Below are positions 51,988 through 60,275 of a stretch of DNA of 64,000 bases, piece by piece. The notes beneath the pieces are model-generated. The model saw only the letters and a list, made by a program, of their open reading frames with translations. It did no database searches and was not told where the DNA came from. The translations under genes were made by a program, and so were the position numbers. Each line of letters begins with the position of its first letter. The first letter of the stretch is position 1. Where the stretch lies: NCBI RefSeq assembly GCF_018687895.1, contig NZ_CP061307.1:868001-932000 (forward strand). Reading direction: 5' to 3'. The stretch is from Polynucleobacter sp. JS-JIR-II-50 (GTDB taxonomy: Bacteria; Pseudomonadota; Gammaproteobacteria; Burkholderiales; Burkholderiaceae).

Positions 51988-53795
51988 ATATAGTTGGCTT
52001 TGATTTCGGGACTACAAATAGCCTTATATCGGTAATAAGAAATGGTACCCACACTACATTTTTTGAGGACGACGGTTTGCCAATACCTTCTGTTGTTTCA
52101 TATGAAGGGGACAAGATAGTTGTAGGGTCCGAAGCGAAGAAGCAATTATCAGAAGTTGGGATGGGGGTGCATGGTGATGTAGTGAAATCTCCTAAAACTT
52201 ATCTTGGGCGCGAAGCCCTTACTGTTGGAGGCGTCCAAAGAAACCCAGTTGATATTGTTACCCACATTGTTAAGTATGTATGCGAGAGGGCCTTAAGTAC
52301 TAATAGGGAGGCCTTAGAGAAAATTGATAAGGCGGTTGTAACTATCCCAGTCAATATGATTGGCGAAAGAAGGGCACTTCTTCGTGATGCATTCAGGGCT
52401 GCAGGCGTGAGCATTGTTCAATTTGTTCATGAGCCACTAGCCGCTCTTTATGGATTTTTTAAATCAAGCGATAGCATGGAGTCGGAATTGAGAGCCTATG
52501 ATCGCCAGCTTATTTTGGTATTTGATTGGGGTGGCGGAACTTTAGATTTGACTTTATGCAAATTAATTGATGGTTTACTTGTTCAAATAGCTAACGATGG
52601 AACAGAAGAGGTTGGGGGCGACATTTTTGATAGCGAAATTAGAAACTTTGTCGAGCAGAATACCAAGCCTAAGGATTTAAATCTTGATAGTTTCATCCCA
52701 AGCGCAAATGCTGTCGCAAGACTATTGCAAAGCTGTGAAAAAGCTAAAATTGCTTTAAGTAATGCTGATGAAGCAGTCATATACGTTCCAAATTTCTATG
52801 CTGGATCAAATGTAAGCGACCCAGATCTTGAGTTTACTTTGACACGAGATAAGCTTGAAAAAATTATTACCTTGCTTATTGATAAAGCATTAGTGCGCGT
52901 TAATAATATTTTAGAGAACTCCGGCTACTCTACCGCCTCAATCTCTCTGTGCTTGGCAACTGGCGGAATGTCTAATGTACCTATCGTACGCGCACGGCTA
53001 CACGAATTATTTGGTCCGCGAAGAGTTCATATCAGCAAAGACTCTTCATCACTTATATCTATCGGAGCTGCCTGGGTTGCTAATGATGGAGCAAGGTTAC
53101 ATTTGGCAAAAAATCTTGAATTACTACTCGCAAGAAATTCATACCTAACTCTTTTACAGGCCGGAACAAAAATGCCCATAGAGGGACAGGTTAGCAAGAC
53201 GGAATTTAAACTATATTGTGTTGATCCTACGGATGGGCATGGAAAATTTCAAATTCTTTGCCCTAGAGATAAACCTGGCCCAAATGTTTTTACTGGCGAC
53301 ATCAGAAGGGTTCTGGGTAATGTAGTTGTCCCGGTGGATAAAAAGGCTGCCCCATTTAGAGAGCGCCTTGAACTAGAACTTTTAATTGATGAGAATTTAA
53401 TTCTCAAGGCAACCGGTAGATCATTGAATCTTAAAGGTATTGGTGTAGTTGAAGTTCATGATTTAGAGTTTGCCTTGTCTTTAGATCCAGATAAGGATTT
53501 TTGGCACGGAGATCAATCATCAAATTTGATTGAAATTGAGGGCGGCAAGAGTGATCCCGGCTCTATTGCCATGCGCTCAAATATTGCAAATTTTGAAGAT
53601 AAAAAGTTTGTCCCTGGAGAGGTGTTATACAAGTTTGATCCGGGATATTTTGACACTAGGGCATATCCTCCGGACTTTCAAGTCGAAGAAAGGCTGTATT
53701 ACGAGCCATGTGCTGCATGTGGAAGGGCTTCGAATGATCCTCTGTGTAATTGCGGGAATTTAGATCGTAGTAATTTAAATGAGCTCCGCAATTAG
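51984..53795 (+). CDS. divergent Hsp70-family ATPase with C-terminal zinc knuckle
   Basis: A 603-residue DnaK-like protein. The nucleotide-binding domain, about 1-370, has FDFGTTNSL at 6-14, VHEPLAALYG at 148-157, the phosphate-2 motif DWGGGTLDL at 181-189, and LCLATGGMSNVP. A shortened substrate-binding beta domain, about 390-515, keeps a strand resembling LELELLIDENLILKATG, but the helical lid of DnaK is missing. Instead the C-terminus has four cysteines, C576, C579, C588 and C590, arranged as a small zinc knuckle. No DnaJ gene is nearby. It is coupled to the two upstream genes, so the three act together. Confidence 0.85.
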   Translation: MNIVGFDFGTTNSLISVIRNGTHTTFFEDDGLPIPSVVSYEGDKIVVGSEAKKQLSEVGMGVHGDVVKSPKTYLGREALTVGGVQRNPVDIVTHIVKYVCERALSTNREALEKIDKAVVTIPVNMIGERRALLRDAFRAAGVSIVQFVHEPLAALYGFFKSSDSMESELRAYDRQLILVFDWGGGTLDLTLCKLIDGLLVQIANDGTEEVGGDIFDSEIRNFVEQNTKPKDLNLDSFIPSANAVARLLQSCEKAKIALSNADEAVIYVPNFYAGSNVSDPDLEFTLTRDKLEKIITLLIDKALVRVNNILENSGYSTASISLCLATGGMSNVPIVRARLHELFGPRRVHISKDSSSLISIGAAWVANDGARLHLAKNLELLLARNSYLTLLQAGTKMPIEGQVSKTEFKLYCVDPTDGHGKFQILCPRDKPGPNVFTGDIRRVLGNVVVPVDKKAAPFRERLELELLIDENLILKATGRSLNLKGIGVVEVHDLEFALSLDPDKDFWHGDQSSNLIEIEGGKSDPGSIAMRSNIANFEDKKFVPGEVLYKFDPGYFDTRAYPPDFQVEERLYYEPCAACGRASNDPLCNCGNLDRSNLNELRN

Positions 53796-53878
53796 GTTCA
53801 TTATCGTTTTCTTGAGAGCTCAATTACCTTACTTGGCGCCTACTAGAGGATTAAGTCTTCCAAGATTATTTATAAATA

Positions 53879-53920
53879 GGGTTTAATAGCTCAAAATGTG
53901 AGCTATTAAACCCGTTTAAT
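53879..53920 (+). promoter_or_regulatory. dyad site G (extended 15-bp inverted repeat) with -10-like hexamer, upstream of the helicase operon
   Basis: Perfect arms GGGTTTAATAGCTCA (53879-53893) and TGAGCTATTAAACCC (53899-53913) around AAATG; the inner part is the same AGCTCA-N5-TGAGCT dyad as elsewhere. After 10 nt from TGAGCT comes TTTAAT (53915-53920). No T run follows at once, so a terminator is less likely. It lies 123 nt before the helicase start, the longest distance of all copies. Confidence 0.66.
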
Positions 53921-54027
53921 ATTTAGATTAATAAGAAGTAAGGCGTTTATATTAGCCTTATAAATTCAATTAATGCCGGAATGACGAGAATAAGTTGATT
54001 GCGAAATTAAAAAGCGAGCAAAGGTAA

Positions 54028-55653
54028 GTGGAAAAAATACTGAATTTATTACATAGACTTTCAATGACCGATCTCGAGGAAATGGCTGGTCCTACTATTA
54101 TTCGTGCCGTAAGATCTGCGTATGAAGTCGATAGCACTCGCGAGTTAGCTCGATTGGTTTTAGATAGATATGGAACCAATCTATTGCAAGAGCAGAAGTT
54201 GAGAGTTGCCCTAATAAGTAGAATGACACCAGCAGAGGCAAAAAGGGCCTGCGAGTATCTGAATTTGGAATTAAAAAATACTGGCGACAATACCGAAAGT
54301 TATAGATTGCTTGAGTCGAGATTTGGAGGTCCGTATACAGAAAGAAAATCCTCTGAATTTGTTGAAGTATTTAACTTACCTGAAGAATTTAAATACAAAA
54401 GAGAGATTGATCAAAGGGAGGCGAAGATGTTTATCTCGTCATCTTATGGTCAGCAACTATCTTCTAAGGGGGTACTGCACCCTTATCAGTTAAGCTTAAA
54501 GGACTCAATTGGTAGGCAGATATACGAAGGTAAGAACAGATTGCTGGCACAAATGCCTACTGGTGCCGGCAAAACAATGACAGCACTAGAGTTGGTAGTT
54601 GATTTTTTAAGATCTCACAAGTTTAATGGTTACATAGTGTGGATTGTTGACTCAAATGAGCTGGCAGACCAAGCTTTGGTAGCATTTAACAATTTATGGC
54701 TATTGAGAGGGGATAGAGGCATTCATTCTTATAGATATTTTAATAATTTTGAAAGTGATTTTCAAACTTCAAGCCCTGGAATTGTTTTTACTAGCTTTTC
54801 AAAATGTTGGGCAGCTGTTGGCTCGAATAATAAATCTGATGCCGATAATTTTAAAGAGCTATGCAAGAGAACTAGTTTGGTAATTGTGGATGAGGCTCAT
54901 ACTTCAGTGGCCACAACTTATTCTGCTTTAATAAATCACTTAATTTCATACAATGCAGTTCTTTTAGGTTTGACAGCTACTCCTTCCCGCAATGGAGATG
55001 TTTTTGAAACCTCCCAATTAAGGGGGATATATGGCTCAAACATAGTTGAAATGCTCGATGAAGAAGGTGGCAAGATCGAGAATCCAATTCAATATCTTCA
55101 GGAAAGTGAATATCTTGCCACAATTACCTATGAACAATTAGACTCATATGCAGAAATTGGTGGCATAAAAGAAAATGAAGCATGTAAAGTTTTAGCAGAA
55201 AATTCTGATCGAAATAGCATCATTCTTAAGCAAATTGAGCGCGCAATATCTATTAATGATTCAACAATTGTGTTTGCTTGCACTGTAGATCACGTTATTG
55301 CGCTTGTAGCATTATGTAGGTCTCGTAATTTGGATGTTGATTTTATAATCGGCGAAGTCCCTCAAAGCAAACGTATCGAAATATTTGAACGTTTTAAAAG
55401 TGGACAATTAAAGGTAATAATAAATCACGAGTTGCTATCTACTGGTGTTGATCTTCCGAATGTAAATAGGTTAATAATTACTAGACCGATAGGCTCACCA
55501 ATTCTATATAGTCAGATTATTGGAAGGGCCTTAAGGGGTCCTAAAAATGGCGGAAATAGAAATAATACAATTGTTAATATTAAAGATAATGACAGTATGT
55601 ATCCAGAAATAAATTTGCTGTATCAATTTTTTACTAATCAATTTAGGCAATGA
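54028..55653 (+). CDS. SF2 DEAD/DEAH-type helicase
   Basis: Of 541 residues, 1-150 form a helical N-terminal part (LHRLSMTDLEEMAGPTIIRA). The helicase core follows: HPYQLSLKDSI, Walker A MPTGAGKT at 176-183, motif II DEAH at 289-292, motif III LTATP at 316-320, then domain 2 with SKRIEIFERFKSG, LSTGVDLPNVNRLIIT and motif VI QIIGRALRG. This is the type found in restriction enzymes and repair translocases. The GTG at 54028 with AAAGG upstream is preferred; ATG 54064 is possible. It overlaps the GHKL ATPase gene by 4 bp. No nuclease domain is present in the chain itself. Confidence 0.9.
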   Translation: MEKILNLLHRLSMTDLEEMAGPTIIRAVRSAYEVDSTRELARLVLDRYGTNLLQEQKLRVALISRMTPAEAKRACEYLNLELKNTGDNTESYRLLESRFGGPYTERKSSEFVEVFNLPEEFKYKREIDQREAKMFISSSYGQQLSSKGVLHPYQLSLKDSIGRQIYEGKNRLLAQMPTGAGKTMTALELVVDFLRSHKFNGYIVWIVDSNELADQALVAFNNLWLLRGDRGIHSYRYFNNFESDFQTSSPGIVFTSFSKCWAAVGSNNKSDADNFKELCKRTSLVIVDEAHTSVATTYSALINHLISYNAVLLGLTATPSRNGDVFETSQLRGIYGSNIVEMLDEEGGKIENPIQYLQESEYLATITYEQLDSYAEIGGIKENEACKVLAENSDRNSIILKQIERAISINDSTIVFACTVDHVIALVALCRSRNLDVDFIIGEVPQSKRIEIFERFKSGQLKVIINHELLSTGVDLPNVNRLIITRPIGSPILYSQIIGRALRGPKNGGNRNNTIVNIKDNDSMYPEINLLYQFFTNQFRQ

Positions 55654-57518
55654 TGAAAACCTACGTAAGCGCTAGAGCTTTTAGCTCACAAAGAAAATCA
55701 GGCTTTAAAAATACCTCATATGCATTAGCTGAGCTGGTTGATAACGCTTTTGATGCAGAGGCCGATGAGGTCAGAATTATATTTTTGGAAAAGAATATTA
55801 ATGGTAGGCCTAGGGTCGATAAAATTATCGTCGCTGACAATGGCAAGGGGATGAATAAGGAGTTGCTAGAGGATTGCCTCATTCTTGGTGAGTCTGGAGT
55901 CACTGAGATGCAGGAGATATTGCGCACTAAGCGAATTGGTAAATTCGGTTATGGTCTTCCAAATGCATCAATTAGTCAATGTAAGGTAACTGAAGTTTAT
56001 TCATGGGTTCCAGGCGGCAATAAATTTTTTCAACACCTAGATTTAGACGGTATTAAAAATTCACAAAGTATAGAGGTGCCTCCAGCTGTGGAAAAGGCTC
56101 TGCCTGCATACATTCAATCGATGCTCGGAAAAAGGGAAATGGCATCTGGAACGGTTATTGTATGGAATGATTGCGATTTAATCTCATATGCCCGCGCATC
56201 AACATTAATAAATCACTCAGAAAAGATTTTAGGACGTATTTATCGTTATTTGATTAATGATAAAAAGAAGAAAATAATTTTATCGGCGTTTAGCTATAAC
56301 GAAACAGATAGAAAATATACTGCTCAGGATAAAGATATTGTTGTTAGACCTGAGGATCCGCTGTTTTTAATGAGCAATACGACCGCTGCTGAAGTGCTTT
56401 TTGCTGCAGCGAACAGTGGCGAAATCTCTGCTCCGTTTTTCAAGCCATATTCAGTTTCAGAAAAGGAGAATAAGCCAACGAGCTACAAGCTAGATGAACA
56501 TTGCGCTGTGCACACTTTTAAATACTTAGATCAGGTGTATAGATTTAAATTAACTACATCAGTGGCATTCCCAGCTATTCAAAAACCAGGAATTCGAAAT
56601 GGTGGAGACACTAAAGTTGGTAATTTATATCGTCAAAAGGAAACGTTAGGCAACATTTACTTTGTTCGCGCTGGTCGTGAGGTTGATGTTGGAAGTTTCG
56701 GCGATTTTTATAGGAGAGCGCAACCAAATCATCGTTTTTGGACTATAGAAGTCGAGTTTGAGCCAGACATGGATGAATTACTTGGCGTCCTAAATAACAA
56801 ACAGCACGTAGCATTTCATCAGGTTCGTGAAGCTGAAATCTATGATGAGAATTATGCCTCCCCCGTTGAGGCGCAAAACGCATTATTTTTCAAATTGTCT
56901 CAGGAGATAACAACTGCTTCTAAGGCCGCAATAAGCCGCATTAATAAGCAGGCTGCTGAGTTCGACAATATAAATAAGCCTGGTATCGACGCCCCTACTA
57001 TTCCTGTGGGAACTCCAACTACTACTACAACAGTTCTAATATCCGAAGGTCAAAGAACCCAAAGCTTGCCCAAGGAGGAGAAGGATCAGCTAGTTGAAAA
57101 GCTACATAAAACCTATCCTCAACTTGAATTAGTTGATATTGAGAAGTCGGTGATTAGCTTGGACGAGTCGGCAGCTAGGGCTTGCATTATTTACGTCCCC
57201 TCGGTTTCCGAACAGTTATGGAACTACACAAAAATTTGGGATTTTCACGTTATTGAAATCAATACAAATCATTTGTTCTATAAGAAAATTATTGCACCAC
57301 TACAACAATATAACGATGATGGTTCGCTTACGGCTATTGAATTATTTATTATCGCCTCCGTGATTGAAGAGGAAAATACAATTCAAAATGATGCTAAAAA
57401 ACGAGCCATTGAAAATCATAGACTTTCTGTAGCAATTAAGCTCAAAGAGTTTATGAATGATCTTACAGATTCATTTTCGATAAAGCATACCGAAGTCGAT
57501 GATAGTGATGATGATTAG
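55650..57518 (+). CDS. GHKL-type ATPase (MORC/Hsp90/MutL-like)
   Basis: Of 622 residues, the GHKL ATP site is complete: N-box ELVDNAFDA with E28 and N32, G1 box DNGKGM at 63-68, and G2 box GKFGYGLPNAS at 97-107. A transducer-like domain follows to about 400, then a C-terminal part with a Thr-rich linker (PVGTPTTTTTVLISEG) and a very acidic end (HTEVDDSDDD). Bacterial MORC/MutL-like ATPases next to SF2 helicases and nucleases are known from restriction-type systems (Iyer and colleagues, 2008). It has two possible ATGs, 55650 and 55653. It is probably an ATP-gated clamp working with the helicase. Confidence 0.88.
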   Translation: MMKTYVSARAFSSQRKSGFKNTSYALAELVDNAFDAEADEVRIIFLEKNINGRPRVDKIIVADNGKGMNKELLEDCLILGESGVTEMQEILRTKRIGKFGYGLPNASISQCKVTEVYSWVPGGNKFFQHLDLDGIKNSQSIEVPPAVEKALPAYIQSMLGKREMASGTVIVWNDCDLISYARASTLINHSEKILGRIYRYLINDKKKKIILSAFSYNETDRKYTAQDKDIVVRPEDPLFLMSNTTAAEVLFAAANSGEISAPFFKPYSVSEKENKPTSYKLDEHCAVHTFKYLDQVYRFKLTTSVAFPAIQKPGIRNGGDTKVGNLYRQKETLGNIYFVRAGREVDVGSFGDFYRRAQPNHRFWTIEVEFEPDMDELLGVLNNKQHVAFHQVREAEIYDENYASPVEAQNALFFKLSQEITTASKAAISRINKQAAEFDNINKPGIDAPTIPVGTPTTTTTVLISEGQRTQSLPKEEKDQLVEKLHKTYPQLELVDIEKSVISLDESAARACIIYVPSVSEQLWNYTKIWDFHVIEINTNHLFYKKIIAPLQQYNDDGSLTAIELFIIASVIEEENTIQNDAKKRAIENHRLSVAIKLKEFMNDLTDSFSIKHTEVDDSDDD

Positions 57519-57524
57519 ATTTAT

Positions 57525-58478
57525 ATGAAGTCGTCATTCTTTTTTCTTAAGTATAAAAAGATCCTCGCTCCATTTGAGATTTTGAAGAAGTCTACGGATA
57601 TAGGCTGGAAATGTCGTAAATATGTTAAGTGGGGAGAGGTTCATTACAGCTCTGCTAGTAAGGAAATTCTTAAAAAGTCAGGAGATGAGCTAATTGAAGA
57701 ATCTAGCCTTAATTTCAAAAGCTATGAAGAGCTGAGTGGAATATTTACGAGAGTACAAAGCTGGGCTAGAAACAAAGACAATCCCGAATACGATTTACTA
57801 CCCGAGGTTTTGCCTGAATACGAAAAATTACAACGTGCTATTGTTGCGGGATCAAAGAGGCCGGGTCTAGTCGATCAAATTATTATAAATAATAAGTTCT
57901 TAATTGATGATGTGCCAGTAAAGAAAAGATGGAACTTGTTTTGTGCCCTTGAAATACAAAGCTACTTTAAGTCAAATAGACGTTTCACTGAATTATTATC
58001 AGGAATTCTAGGTAATGATGAAGGTAGTCATGATGGCGATGTATCTCGATCTATCTCTTTGTCTTCTGCCTTAATTAGAGAGGTATTAGGTCTTTACTGC
58101 CTTAGTGAGAGTGAAATAAAAAAGACTGATACTAAGTTGATTGAATTTTTTCTAGAGTGCCTCGATCTCCCTTCTCATCCCGAAAATGAAGATAGATCAA
58201 ATATAGAGTTTATTGCTAAAAAAACTAATGTATTAATTGAGCAGGCAGAGTTAGACAGGTCAATCTTTGTTAGGTTTGACTATGTTGAGGGTCAACTAAT
58301 TATTAAGCAAAATATCCTCCATAGGGTTTTCTATGAAGATTCGCCTGAACTTTCAATTTATAAAAATGAATCATTTTGGCTTATGACTGGCGAAGCTCTG
58401 CTATCCCATCTCGGCAAGATAGAAATTATCCAAGCTTTTTTTACTTCACTAGGCTTGAAATTAAGTGACAGAACATAA
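57525..58478 (+). CDS. hypothetical protein, 317 residues (helicase/GHKL operon)
   Basis: A helical protein (KKILAPFEILKKSTDIGWKC, YEELSGIFTRVQSWARNKDN, LIREVLGLYCLSESEIKKT) without any motif I recognise. It starts 7 bp behind the GHKL ATPase gene and overlaps the PLD gene by 14 bp, so it is an integral part of the operon. It may be an adaptor or specificity subunit. A+T-rich like its neighbours. Confidence 0.68.
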   Translation: MKSSFFFLKYKKILAPFEILKKSTDIGWKCRKYVKWGEVHYSSASKEILKKSGDELIEESSLNFKSYEELSGIFTRVQSWARNKDNPEYDLLPEVLPEYEKLQRAIVAGSKRPGLVDQIIINNKFLIDDVPVKKRWNLFCALEIQSYFKSNRRFTELLSGILGNDEGSHDGDVSRSISLSSALIREVLGLYCLSESEIKKTDTKLIEFFLECLDLPSHPENEDRSNIEFIAKKTNVLIEQAELDRSIFVRFDYVEGQLIIKQNILHRVFYEDSPELSIYKNESFWLMTGEALLSHLGKIEIIQAFFTSLGLKLSDRT

Positions 58479-59430
58479 TTATTTCTTCGAAGGTAGGCTG
58501 ATCACCGGGTCTGAATCCTTGAGTTGGATTAAGAATGCTCTCTCCTGCCTTAATGGAGAGGCATCAATCTGTAGTGCTTATATAAAAATCCCAATACTTA
58601 AGGAAATTGGACTCAATACAAAATCATCTGATATTAGATTTTTGGCAAGATGGGATCTCAACGACTTAGTTGGAGGCGCATCTGATATTGAGTGCTATAA
58701 ATTTGCAAAAGAGCGCGGATGGGAGTTCTACATAAACCCCAGGCTTCATGCAAAAATATTTTACCTGCCACCCTCAGGTATTTTAAGTGGTAGCGCTAAC
58801 GCAACAAGCTCTGGATTGGGTCTCTCGTCCCATTCAAATCGAGAAGCTTCAACCGTAGTTGCAATTAATGATCACAATATAGAGTTTATTAATAGTTTAT
58901 TTTCAGATTCTATCTTGATGACGGACGAGCTTTATATTAGGCTTGTCGATGCTTACAATTCAGTTGATAAAACTAAAACATATGTGCAATGGCCCGATCC
59001 TATTCTAAAAGAACTCATTCCTAAGCTCAGTCTTGATACTAAGTTTATGATTTCGGAGTGCCTACTTTCAAATGGTGAAGAGATTCTTAATCATGGAAAA
59101 TCAAATTCTGCAGAAAGTATTCATGATTTAAGTGTTCTTGCGGTACCGCTGAATTGTTTTGATAAGGAATATATCTATAAGAGGTTTATTTATTCAAAAC
59201 TATTTCTATGGATCAATACTTTACTTGATAAATATGATGGCGAAATCTACTTTGGTACTTTAACTCAAGAGCTCCATAACGCACTTATTGAAAATCCCAT
59301 GCCATACCGCTCCGAAGTGAAGGATATGGTTAAAAATATATACTCTTGGATAAAATTAATTGGGCCCGATCAAACTCGCATTCTATATGATCGCCCCAAT
59401 GTTTCTGAAAGATTGCGTCTAATGAAATAG
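58465..59430 (+). CDS. phospholipase D-fold nuclease-like protein
   Basis: A 321-residue protein with one PLD motif: H95-x-K97 in RLHAKIFYL and, after a loop, GSANATSSG at 109-117. It lacks the Asp of the classic HKD motif, as many PLD-type nucleases of restriction and defence systems do; they form the active site as a dimer. The preceding part (ICSAYIKIPILKEIG, IRFLARWDLNDLVGG) is the normal N-terminal strand of the fold. The GTG start at 58465 lies inside the preceding gene. It is the likely DNA-cutting subunit of the operon. It ends 1 bp from the convergent SspD-like gene. Confidence 0.82.
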   Translation: MTEHNYFFEGRLITGSESLSWIKNALSCLNGEASICSAYIKIPILKEIGLNTKSSDIRFLARWDLNDLVGGASDIECYKFAKERGWEFYINPRLHAKIFYLPPSGILSGSANATSSGLGLSSHSNREASTVVAINDHNIEFINSLFSDSILMTDELYIRLVDAYNSVDKTKTYVQWPDPILKELIPKLSLDTKFMISECLLSNGEEILNHGKSNSAESIHDLSVLAVPLNCFDKEYIYKRFIYSKLFLWINTLLDKYDGEIYFGTLTQELHNALIENPMPYRSEVKDMVKNIYSWIKLIGPDQTRILYDRPNVSERLRLMK

Positions 59431-59431
59431 A

Positions 59432-60268
59432 TTACTTGTGGCAAACGTTACAGGAATTATTACCTTCATCGCAATCATATAAATCGTCAATATCCACTAG
59501 ATTAGCTCTCAAAGGATTTGCAAATTTTTCCTTTCGAGCCTCATTTCTAGCTACACGTTTATCAAAATCTTCCCGTATCTGCTGAACACGCTCTGGTCGC
59601 TCTAGCATTGATAGGGGCTCACCTTGGGTCCACGTGAATGGAGAGCCGTGGTCTTCAGCACTTTTCTCGAGTGCTTTAGCCTCCTCAAAGGCTTCTGGAT
59701 GTCTTTCCTTTAAGCGGACCCACTCAATTTTCTGTTGAAAAAAGCAGAAAGTGCAGCCACTCCGTGAGCGCCATTCGTAATACTTTGGTAAGCCCATTCC
59801 TGAGGCCTCAAGTAAATCAAATACACCTTGTTTATCGATGCCATCTTCCCTAAATGGGTACTTTACTTTTAGGAATTGGTTATTTGGGTTGTAGCCTTCA
59901 CGATAATCTTCGTCAGCTCTGATTGCGACGTAGCTATGAACCGTAACGCCGGCTTTAACCCATTGATTTACCCAGTTCCTGAATGGTTCTAGTTTTAATT
60001 TTTGGGTGCACCACCTAGTTTGGGCTGAAGGCAGGAAGTGATTAAATTCTCTCAGCCAGAATTTGAAGTTCCTGTGCGGATTTAGGCGGGTAATAGGCTT
60101 ACCAAGGAATCCTTCAAGCATTGTCAAAAATTCATGCACTTCAGGTAGCTCCTCGCCGGTATCGGTGAAGAAGTACTCGATATCAAGTTCAGGATAGTGT
60201 TGCGCCATATAAATGGCTAGGGCAGCACTATCTTTTCCTCCGGATATACCTAAAACATGCTTTTCCAT
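59432..60268 (-). CDS. sspD: SspD-like ATP pyrophosphatase (PAPS reductase family), DNA phosphorothioation
   Basis: Start at ATG 60268 with AAGG upstream, 7 bp behind the preceding stop; 278 residues. The PP-loop SGGKDS is at 9-14. Cysteines in TRWCTQKLKLEPF, SGCTFCFFQQK and DEGNNSCNVC could hold a cluster or carry sulfur. In the known Ssp system SspD adenylates DNA for exchange of a non-bridging oxygen by sulfur on one strand; DndC is the related enzyme in Dnd. The gene order DUF4007 - large P-loop ATPase - PAPS reductase equals sspB-sspC-sspD. The symbol is by order and family only. Confidence 0.78.
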   Translation of the reverse strand: MEKHVLGISGGKDSAALAIYMAQHYPELDIEYFFTDTGEELPEVHEFLTMLEGFLGKPITRLNPHRNFKFWLREFNHFLPSAQTRWCTQKLKLEPFRNWVNQWVKAGVTVHSYVAIRADEDYREGYNPNNQFLKVKYPFREDGIDKQGVFDLLEASGMGLPKYYEWRSRSGCTFCFFQQKIEWVRLKERHPEAFEEAKALEKSAEDHGSPFTWTQGEPLSMLERPERVQQIREDFDKRVARNEARKEKFANPLRANLVDIDDLYDCDEGNNSCNVCHK

Positions 60269-60275
60269 ATCAGCC

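Noticed and set aside
53879..53913. Rho-independent terminator of the Hsp70 operon
   Set aside because: The stem is A+T-rich at its base with no T run behind it, while its core equals the dyad seen in six other promoters; kept as regulatory site instead.
54028..59430. DISARM
   Set aside because: No DUF1998 gene, no DrmB and no methyltransferase; the GHKL ATPase is not a DISARM component.
59432..60268. Dnd phosphorothioation system (DndC)
   Set aside because: No DndB, DndD or DndE-like gene is present; the partner ATPase and DUF4007 gene match Ssp instead.
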